Shown: positions 7,555-12,245 of the stretch, piece after piece | Numbering within the stretch: the stretch's first letter is position 1 | Layout: each line of letters begins with the position of its first letter | NCBI GenBank assembly: GCA_037440525.1 | Contig: JBBITW010000107.1 | Span: 1-12,245 of the forward strand | DNA: 12,245 nt | From: JBBITW01 sp037440525 | GTDB lineage: Bacteria; Desulfobacterota; BSN033; UBA1163 | Reading direction: 5' to 3' | Program-made: the position numbers and the translations under genes | The notes under the pieces: generated by a model | The model's database searches: none | What the model was told of the DNA's origin: nothing | Seen by the model: the letters and a program-made list of their open reading frames with translations, nothing else

Positions 7555-9354
7555 TTATCGATCTTCCATTGTGGATCGTAGGACCTCTTCTATAGTTGTC
7601 AATCCTTCTTTTATCTTATGTATCCCACTCATTCTTAACGTCTTCATCCCCAAGCGAATGGCCTCCTTTTTAATCTCAGAGGTTGAGGCACGGGCAAGAA
7701 CCAGCTCTTTTATCTCCTCCTTCATGGGCATCACCTCATAAAGACCGATTCGACCTTTATATCCAGTATTATTGCAAATCGGGCAACCTTTCCCCCTGAA
7801 GGTTTGAAATGACTTCACCTCATCTGGCGAAACACCTAAGTCGATCAGAAGTTGTGGATGGACTTTAACAGGCTCCTTACAATCTACGCATATCTTTCGA
7901 ACCAATCTCTGGGCCAGTATAAGGATAACTGCAGAGGTGATAAGAAATGGTTCAATCCCCATGTCAATGAGCCTGGTAATTGTGCCTGGGGCATCATTTG
8001 TATGCACGGTGCTTAAAACGAGATGGCCCGTAAGTGCTGCCTGAACTGCAATCTGGGCGGTTTCAAAGTCTCTGATCTCTCCAACCATGATGATGTCAGG
8101 GTCCTGACGGAGGAAAGAACGAAGAGAAGAGGCAAAGGTCAGGCCAATCTCTTCGTGCATCTGAACCTGATTGATCCCCATAAAATTATATTCAACAGGA
8201 TCTTCTGCTGTTATGATATTCTCAGTTTCCTTATTCAATTCAGATAGTGCAGAATAAAGCGTTGTGGTCTTTCCACTCCCCGTAGGACCTGTAACCAGAA
8301 TCATTCCAACAGGTTTTCGGATGGCATTTTTAAAATCCTCAAGGGATGATTCTTCAAATCCAAGTTTTGTCATATCCAGTTGTAGAGCAGATTTATCAAG
8401 GAGACGCAAAACTACCTTTTCTCCATGTAGCACAGGTATTGTAGAAACCCTGAAATCCATCTCCCTTCCCTTAGCCCTTAATTTGATCCTCCCGTCCTGA
8501 GGGAGTCTCCTTTCTGCAATATCGAGCTTTGACATTATTTTAAGGCGGGATACAATGGCATTCTTAATCTGGATGGGAAGGGTCATCTCCCTCCTTAGCA
8601 CCCCATCTACCCGATACCTTACCCTGAATGTCTTTTCATATGGTTCAAAATGTATATCACTTGCTCCGATCTTTATTGCCTTAATCAAAATCCCATTGAC
8701 AATTTTTATGATTGGACCTTCAATTTCACTCGTTTCGTCTTCTTGGGTTTGGTCCTGGACAACCTCTAAACTATCAACTGCTCCATGGACAAGTGCATCA
8801 AAATCCTCTACATGGATTGTATCGTTATCGCCAGTTGCCCCACTCCCTTGCGTAGCAGGCAACCTTTCTTCATCTAAATCGTATTCACCAGGTTGAAAAG
8901 AGATTGATCCTAACCCAGCAATATCTCCGCCACCTCCATAATATTTTTTGATTGCATCGATGATATCAGTCTCAGAGGCAACGACTGGTTCTACATTGAA
9001 ACCTGTCATAAATTTGACCTCATCTATGACGATGATATTGCTCGGATCAGCCATAGCAAGGGTTAATTTTGGGCCAACTCTATTTACTGGGATGATAAAA
9101 TATTTTTTTGCAATACTTGAAGGGATCAATTTGATAACATTTGGATTGATCTCTATTTTTGAAAGTTTGACAGAAGGGACTCTATATTGTGCACTTAAGA
9201 ATGATAATAAATCATCTTCTTTAATGTAGCCCAATCGGACAAGGTGTGATTCGACCCTTCCACCTTTGAGTTTCTGTTCTTCCTGGACCTTTTTTAATTG
9301 TTCAGGAGTAATATAATTTCTTTTTACAAGCAGCTCTGCCAGACGCTCAATCAA
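7555..9354 (-). CDS. pilB: Type IV pilus assembly (extension) ATPase PilB
   Basis: PilB is the cytoplasmic hexameric motor that adds pilins to the fibre. The protein is 599 residues, slightly longer than average. An N-terminal MshEN/T2SSE_N domain (about 1-140) is followed by a low-complexity linker (about 140-210; GGGG at 140-143, then acidic), the N2 domain (ASDIHFEPYEKTFRVRYRVDG, 231-251) and the RecA-like core: Walker A GPTGSGKTTT (356-365), Asp box ITAEDPVEY (381-389), Walker B IIMVGEIRD (421-429) with Glu426, His box GHLVLSTVHT (443-452), and a zinc-binding tetracysteine (Cys489, Cys492, Cys524, Cys527). The cysteines and the GPTGSGKTTT loop separate it from PilT; the pil neighbours argue against GspE. 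The start is TTG with GGAG eight bases upstream; no earlier in-frame start is seen. It is first in the five-gene pil operon and has a sigma-54 promoter 67-84 bases upstream. Confidence 0.95.
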   Translation of the reverse strand: MIERLAELLVKRNYITPEQLKKVQEEQKLKGGRVESHLVRLGYIKEDDLLSFLSAQYRVPSVKLSKIEINPNVIKLIPSSIAKKYFIIPVNRVGPKLTLAMADPSNIIVIDEVKFMTGFNVEPVVASETDIIDAIKKYYGGGGDIAGLGSISFQPGEYDLDEERLPATQGSGATGDNDTIHVEDFDALVHGAVDSLEVVQDQTQEDETSEIEGPIIKIVNGILIKAIKIGASDIHFEPYEKTFRVRYRVDGVLRREMTLPIQIKNAIVSRLKIMSKLDIAERRLPQDGRIKLRAKGREMDFRVSTIPVLHGEKVVLRLLDKSALQLDMTKLGFEESSLEDFKNAIRKPVGMILVTGPTGSGKTTTLYSALSELNKETENIITAEDPVEYNFMGINQVQMHEEIGLTFASSLRSFLRQDPDIIMVGEIRDFETAQIAVQAALTGHLVLSTVHTNDAPGTITRLIDMGIEPFLITSAVILILAQRLVRKICVDCKEPVKVHPQLLIDLGVSPDEVKSFQTFRGKGCPICNNTGYKGRIGLYEVMPMKEEIKELVLARASTSEIKKEAIRLGMKTLRMSGIHKIKEGLTTIEEVLRSTMEDR

Positions 9355-9366
9355 TTCTTTTTCTCC
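9354..9366 (-). promoter_or_regulatory. pilB ribosome-binding site with TTG start
   Basis: On the minus strand GGAG (complement of 9363-9366) is followed by eight bases and TTG at 9354-9352. TTG gives MIERLAELLV, the expected beginning of the PilB N-terminal domain. No ATG or GTG is available near the family start, so a weak TTG appears genuine and may limit translation of the motor. Confidence 0.7.
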
Positions 9367-9420
9367 GATTAATTATTAAAATATTAATAATAACAATTTT
9401 TGTCAAGCCTAATTAATATA

Positions 9421-9437
9421 AGCAAAATAAGTGCCAA
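9421..9437 (-). promoter_or_regulatory. Sigma-54 (RpoN) promoter of the pil operon
   Basis: The minus strand reads TGGCAC-TTATT-TTGCT, a full match to the -24/-12 consensus TGGCAC-N5-TTGC(A/T). The invariant GG lies at complement 9435-9434 and the GC at 9423-9422. Transcription would begin near 9410, leaving about a 55-base leader before the pilB TTG. Orientation, spacing and position all fit, and the operon encodes an NtrC-family activator (PilR). Confidence 0.85.
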
Positions 9438-9572
9438 ATTTCGTCATTTAAGAATAAAATAATTTTATCATAAAAATTATATAATTTAAAAGATTTTAAT
9501 ATCTTTTTTCAATTGAGCGACTTAGGAAGATATATTCAAATATGTACTCAACTTGTAAAAAATTGTCCATTA

Positions 9573-9591
9573 ATGGTAAAAATTTTACCAT
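9573..9591. promoter_or_regulatory. 19-bp perfect palindrome, candidate activator or operator site
   Basis: ATGGTAAAAATTTTACCAT has nine-base arms (9573-9581 and 9583-9591) around a single central base. It lies about 165-180 bases upstream of the predicted sigma-54 start, a normal distance for an enhancer-type activator site. There is no T-run or long loop to make it a terminator. The binding protein is not known; PilR is the obvious candidate but this is inference. Confidence 0.45.
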
Positions 9592-9636
9592 ATTTTTTTA
9601 AAAATCTTCAATATATTGTCAATTATTAAATATAAC

Positions 9637-9817
9637 CTAAATTGAGCGATTTTTTTACAAATAGGTTTTCCGCAAAAGACGGATCCACTTTTAGTGGATA
9701 TCTTCCAGTCATTGTGAGCTCAAAGGGCGTGGAAATCTAATAGATTCCTCGCTTCGCTCGGAATGACAATTTAGTAAAGATTGCCTCGCAATGACAATCT
9801 TGAATCGCTCAATTTAG
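9637..9817. repeat. 181-bp segment with 15-bp terminal inverted repeats (MITE-like)
   Basis: CTAAATTGAGCGATT at 9637-9651 is matched exactly by its reverse complement AATCGCTCAATTTAG at 9803-9817. Between them lie a small hairpin (ATCCAC 9683-9688 with GTGGAT 9694-9699), a GTCATTGTGAG module (9709 onward, plus strand), the GCGAAGC-containing repeat (9741-9768) and a GTCATTGCGAGG module (minus strand, about 9782-9794). There is no coding capacity. The right arm supplies the last two codons and the stop of the sensor kinase. No clear target-site duplication is visible, so transposition is not proven; a folded non-coding repeat is the alternative. Confidence 0.5.
9741..9768 (-). repeat. 28-bp GTCATTCC-type dispersed repeat, copy 1
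   Basis: On the minus strand it begins TGTCATTCCGAGCGAAGCGA and ends GGAATCTA. It is an exact 28-base inverted copy of 12203-12230. ATTCC and GGAAT form the stem arms, and the inner GAGCGAAGCGA can add tandem G-A mismatches capped by a GCGAAGC mini-hairpin. It lies inside the 181-bp inverted-repeat segment just past the sensor kinase stop. Confidence 0.85.
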
Positions 9818-11293
9818 ATTAGAATTATCTCCTTGGGTAGAAAGAATTGGTAATTTTACTATAAACGCACTTCCCTTACCCAATTCACTTTCTACTTTAA
9901 TTTCGCCTTGATGTGCTTCAACTATCCATTTACATATACTAAGCCCGAGACCGCTTCCCCCCTGGTCTCTTGATCTTGCCTTATCAACCCTGAAGAACCG
10001 ATCAAATATCCTCTCCTGATCCTCTTTTGCAATCCCGATACCATTATCTGAAACTGTAATCTTTACAAATCCTCCACTTTCTTTTTGCATTGGAGCAGTA
10101 AATTTTTGATCACCGGGAGAAAGATCTTTTTCCAGGGTAATATTTATATAACCTCCTTCTTCAGTATATTTAATTCCATTTTCGATTAAATTTAGAAACA
10201 ATTCCCTTATTCGTATAGAATCGCCCAATATATGGATATCTTCGTTATGGTTTGAAGTCTCAATTTTAATATTTTTATTCCGGGCAAGGATATAGGTTTG
10301 TGAAACAACCTCTTTAATAACTTCTGTTATATTTATTTCTTCCTTTTTTAATTTAATTTCTCCAATATCGGCCTTTGATAGTAACAGTAGATCATCTACA
10401 ATTTTCGACATTCGGTCAATCTCTTCTAAGTTGCTTTTTAATACCTGTTTATACTCAGATGCCTCTCTTTCCTTTCGAAGAGTAACTTCAACCTCCCCTT
10501 TGAGAATGGTAAGAGGAGTCTTTAGCTCATGTGAGGCATCTGTTGTAAATTGTTTAATTTGACGAAATGATTGATCAAGTCGTGCAATCATTTCATTGAA
10601 GGTTTCAATCAGTCTCGAAATTTCATCCTTTACCTTTAATGGTTTAATCCTTTGATTCAGATTTTGAGAGGTAATCATTCGAGCTGTTTGGGTAATGCTA
10701 TCTACAGGCTTAAGTGCCTTATTAGCAAGGAATTGACCACCGAGGCTTGCAACCAGAAGGGCAAATGGCACTGTGATGATAAGGATGATTAATAGAGTAT
10801 TAAGGGCATCCTCCACTTCTTCAAGGGATGAGGCAATTTGAATAATCTTTGTTACCCGATTATCCTCAACAACAGGGTATGTAATAATCCTCAATGGAGT
10901 ATTTCCCAGGGATCGATTTGTTTCATAGGTGATAATGCCTCTCGATGCCTTCTTTAGGGTATTGAGACTTATAGGTAGTTCTATATTTCTTAGGTTATCA
11001 GATTTACGACCAATTCTACCTGATTCATCAAGAACCTGAATAAATTTCCCTATGGGTTTTAGATTCATCGATTTTTCAAGGGCCTGATCAATATTACCAA
11101 AACCAAATTTAGAGAGTGGGGAGATGGATTCTGAAGCCATAAATTCTGCAAGTGATCTCAATTTATTGTCTACATCTCGATGCAGACTTTTTGAAAGTGT
11201 AAAATATAAGAAGGTGCTAAAGGAAAACAACAAGATCCCTAAGATAAGAACATACCATAAAGTAAGTTTGAATCGAAGGCTTCGGAAATGCAT
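9809..11293 (-). CDS. HAMP-domain sensor histidine kinase (OmpR-type partner)
   Basis: This is an inner-membrane two-component kinase of 494 residues. TM1 is at about 9-32, a periplasmic domain of about 130 residues at 33-163, TM2 at about 164-186, and a HAMP linker at about 187-240 (NKALKPVDSITQTARMI). HisKA has the H-box FTTDASHELKTPLT (His255), and the ATPase domain shows the N-box NLIENGIKYT (368-377), G1 DNGIG (416-420), an F-box RIFDRFFRVDKARS and G2 GGSGLGLS (445-452). The layout resembles the CusS/CopS heavy-metal and general envelope-stress kinases, but the periplasmic domain has no motif I recognise, so the signal is unknown. It starts 13 bases after its response regulator with an AGGA ribosome site, so the two form an operon. 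The tail after VKLP is extended by about 12 residues, and the last codons and stop lie within an inverted repeat (9803-9817), suggesting the 3' end was remodelled. Confidence 0.9.
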   Translation of the reverse strand: MHFRSLRFKLTLWYVLILGILLFSFSTFLYFTLSKSLHRDVDNKLRSLAEFMASESISPLSKFGFGNIDQALEKSMNLKPIGKFIQVLDESGRIGRKSDNLRNIELPISLNTLKKASRGIITYETNRSLGNTPLRIITYPVVEDNRVTKIIQIASSLEEVEDALNTLLIILIITVPFALLVASLGGQFLANKALKPVDSITQTARMITSQNLNQRIKPLKVKDEISRLIETFNEMIARLDQSFRQIKQFTTDASHELKTPLTILKGEVEVTLRKEREASEYKQVLKSNLEEIDRMSKIVDDLLLLSKADIGEIKLKKEEINITEVIKEVVSQTYILARNKNIKIETSNHNEDIHILGDSIRIRELFLNLIENGIKYTEEGGYINITLEKDLSPGDQKFTAPMQKESGGFVKITVSDNGIGIAKEDQERIFDRFFRVDKARSRDQGGSGLGLSICKWIVEAHQGEIKVESELGKGSAFIVKLPILSTQGDNSNLN

Positions 11294-11306
11294 CTATTTT
11301 TTCCTT

Positions 11307-11984
11307 TTACTTTCTATTGGCAGAAAGTATGTAACCCACCCCTCGAAGGGTATGAATAAGCTTTGGTTCGAATCCTTTATCAATCTTTTTACGAAGATAA
11401 TTGACATAAACATCTATTACATTTGTCATGGAATCGAAGTGATAATCCCATACATGCTCCGAAATCATCGTCCTCGTGAGAACCTTATCGGGATTTCTCA
11501 TAAAATATTCGAGGAGGGCATACTCCTTACTTGTAAGCTCTATCTCTTTACCGCCTCTTGTTACTTTATGGGTAACAGGTGATAGGGTCAGGTCCGCAAT
11601 CTTTAGCAGTGGTTCCTTTTCTGTTCTTTCGCGCCGGAGTAAGGCTCGTATTCGGGCTAAGAATTCCAAAAATTCAAATGGTTTCGTAAGATAGTCATCA
11701 CATCCTGAATCAAGTCCCTTGACAATATCCTCCACCGAATCCTTTGCAGTAAGGACGAGGATTGGGACATTACTGCCTTTTCTTCTTATCGTTTTTAATA
11801 CTTCCAATCCATCGATCTTTGGAATCATTAGGTCCAGAACTATTAAATCATATTCATTATTTTCAGCCATATAGAGGCCCATCTCTCCGTCAAACACCGT
11901 GTCAACAGCATAATGTTCTTCCTCCAATCCCTTTTTAATGAAATTGGCTACTTTCTTTTCGTCTTCAATAACTAAGATTCTCAT
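11307..11984 (-). CDS. OmpR/PhoB-family response regulator
   Basis: This is a cytoplasmic DNA-binding regulator of 225 residues, standard for the family. The receiver domain (1-118) has Glu7-Asp8, phospho-acceptor Asp51 in VLDLMIP, Thr79 in LTA and Lys101 in TKPF. The winged-helix C-terminal domain (about 128-222) shows LTSKEYALLEYFMRNP, VWDYHFDSMTNVIDVYVNYL and the ending LIHTLRGVGYIL. The recognition-helix region NVIDVYVNYLRKKID is close to that of CusR/CopR/MprA regulators, though specificity cannot be read from this alone. ATG 11984 has a weak AAGAAG ribosome site. It is the first gene of a two-gene operon with the sensor kinase and has a sigma-70-like promoter about 45-70 bases upstream. 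Its target genes may lie elsewhere, and autoregulation is likely from family habit. Confidence 0.92.
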   Translation of the reverse strand: MRILVIEDEKKVANFIKKGLEEEHYAVDTVFDGEMGLYMAENNEYDLIVLDLMIPKIDGLEVLKTIRRKGSNVPILVLTAKDSVEDIVKGLDSGCDDYLTKPFEFLEFLARIRALLRRERTEKEPLLKIADLTLSPVTHKVTRGGKEIELTSKEYALLEYFMRNPDKVLTRTMISEHVWDYHFDSMTNVIDVYVNYLRKKIDKGFEPKLIHTLRGVGYILSANRK

Positions 11985-12026
11985 CTTCTTAAAAAGCAGA
12001 ATCTTTAAGTTTAACCATTTTATATC

Positions 12027-12054
12027 ATTATAAATTTAATATAAAAAAATGCAA
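12027..12054 (-). promoter_or_regulatory. Sigma-70-type promoter of the response regulator-kinase operon
   Basis: The minus strand reads TTGCAT (complement of 12049-12054), 16 bases, TATAAT (complement of 12027-12032). The -10 is perfect, the -35 is a four-of-six match, and the spacing is 16. Transcription would start near 12020, leaving about 36 bases before the regulator ATG. The surroundings are very AT-rich, so chance similarity is possible. Confidence 0.55.
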
Positions 12055-12069
12055 TAAAAATTTGAACCT

Positions 12070-12086
12070 CTTAACATTTCTTTAAT
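12070..12086. promoter_or_regulatory. Candidate response-regulator box CTTAAC-N5-TTTAAT
   Basis: Two TTAA half-sites sit 11 bases apart (12071 and 12082), one helical turn, just upstream of the predicted -35. Members of the OmpR/PhoB family commonly bind direct repeats with this spacing, PmrA being one (CTTAAT-N5-CTTAAT). The motif is short and the region AT-rich, so support is modest. Confidence 0.3.
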
Positions 12087-12156
12087 AACCCACTATTCCC
12101 CCTCACCTTTTCCTCTCCCCAATGAGACTGTGTCGCAATGAGGTGTATGCCATGTT

Positions 12157-12202
12157 TGTCATTCCGAGTCTCCTTTCTCTGTCATTCCGGGTCTCCTTTC
12201 TC
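12157..12202 (+). repeat. Two tandem 23-bp repeats of the GTCATTCC family
   Basis: Unit 1 (12157-12179) and unit 2 (12180-12202) each begin TGTCATTCCG and end GTCTCCTTTCTC. They differ by one base (A at 12167, G at 12190). A third module starting at 12203 shares the first 12 bases and then switches to the hairpin-type continuation. No spacers of CRISPR type are present. Confidence 0.8.
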
Positions 12203-12230
12203 TGTCATTCCGAGCGAAGCGAGGAATCTA
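12203..12230 (+). repeat. 28-bp GTCATTCC-type dispersed repeat, copy 2
   Basis: This is an exact inverted copy of 9741-9768. It shows the same ATTCC/GGAAT stem arms (12207-12211 and 12223-12227) with the GCGAAGC cap. It follows directly on the tandem 23-bp units and may continue into a larger repeat beyond the window edge. Confidence 0.85.
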
Positions 12231-12245
12231 TAGAATTCAAACCCT

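Larger units (their letters stand above)
9355..9808. other. 454-base AT-rich regulatory gap between pilB and the sensor kinase
   Basis: No protein-coding frame with a recognisable product is seen here on either strand. From the pilB side it holds the leader, the sigma-54 promoter (9421-9437), an extremely AT-rich stretch (about 9440-9510 and 9580-9660) likely to be bent or easily melted, a 15-base palindrome ATAAAATAATTTTAT (9454-9468), the 19-base palindrome (9573-9591), three copies of AATTGAGCGA (9511-9520 and 9640-9649 direct, 9804-9813 inverted in overlapping form), and the inverted-repeat-bounded segment starting at 9637. A sharp composition change near 9670 from AT-rich to balanced DNA suggests that the segment on the kinase side has a different origin. 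Confidence 0.7.

Noticed and set aside
6428..9354. pilB-pilT-pilC as type II secretion genes (gspE/gspF)
   Set aside because: A PilT retraction ATPase and PilS/PilR accompany them, which fits type IV pili; no other gsp genes are present.
9454..9468. 15-base palindrome ATAAAATAATTTTAT as an operator
   Set aside because: It is made only of A and T in a very AT-rich stretch, so a chance match is plausible; noted in the gap description only.
11124..11582. 152-codon plus-strand frame across the kinase-regulator junction
   Set aside because: It overlaps two confident minus-strand genes and its translation looks random, with no recognisable domain.
12157..12230. Repeats at the right edge as a CRISPR array
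   Set aside because: The units are directly adjacent with no unique spacers, there are only two to three of them, and the same motif occurs as a single dispersed copy at 9741-9768.

Overview
The window looks like chromosomal DNA of a moderately AT-rich (about 40% GC by eye) Gram-negative-type bacterium. It carries a PilB-PilT-PilC-PilS-PilR type IV pilus cluster in the order known from Geobacter-like Desulfobacterota and from Nitrospirota, a sigma-54 system, and a MutL that keeps the endonuclease motif (so mismatch repair is probably not Dam/MutH-directed). These clues point to the former Deltaproteobacteria/Nitrospirota neighbourhood or a related uncultured lineage. No finer placement can be justified from the sequence.

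Layout. Positions 1-264 (+) are the 3' end of accA (acetyl-CoA carboxylase alpha subunit). It is followed with almost no gap by mutL (272-1978, +), which ends at a hairpin plus T-run. Converging on mutL is a tightly packed minus-strand operon, in transcription order pilB (9354-7555), pilT (7534-6428), pilC (6406-5201), pilS (5166-3460) and pilR (3426-2035), with gaps of only about 20-35 bases. A 450-base AT-rich gap (9355-9808) lies upstream of pilB. It holds a near-perfect sigma-54 promoter facing pilB, a 19-bp perfect palindrome about 165-180 bases upstream of the expected transcription start, and a 181-bp segment bounded by 15-bp inverted repeats. Beyond it is a second minus-strand operon: an OmpR-type response regulator (11984-11307) and a HAMP-containing sensor kinase (11293-9809), with a plausible sigma-70 promoter at 12027-12054. 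The right edge (12157-12245) is a cluster of GTCATTCCGAG-type repeats. One 28-base unit there is an exact inverted copy of the one in the pilB-upstream gap, so the two copies flank the regulator-kinase pair.

How the genes work together. PilB powers extension and PilT retraction of a type IV pilus through the inner-membrane platform PilC. The membrane kinase PilS phosphorylates the sigma-54 activator PilR. The sigma-54 promoter in front of pilB suggests that PilR controls its own operon, the most interesting regulatory inference here. The major pilin gene pilA, which often follows pilR, is absent: mutL occupies that place. The second two-component pair resembles CusRS/CopRS-type metal or envelope-stress sensors, but its signal is unknown. 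I see no CRISPR, phage, transposase, tRNA or rRNA, and no clearly novel multi-gene system. The novelty is in the regulatory DNA and repeats.
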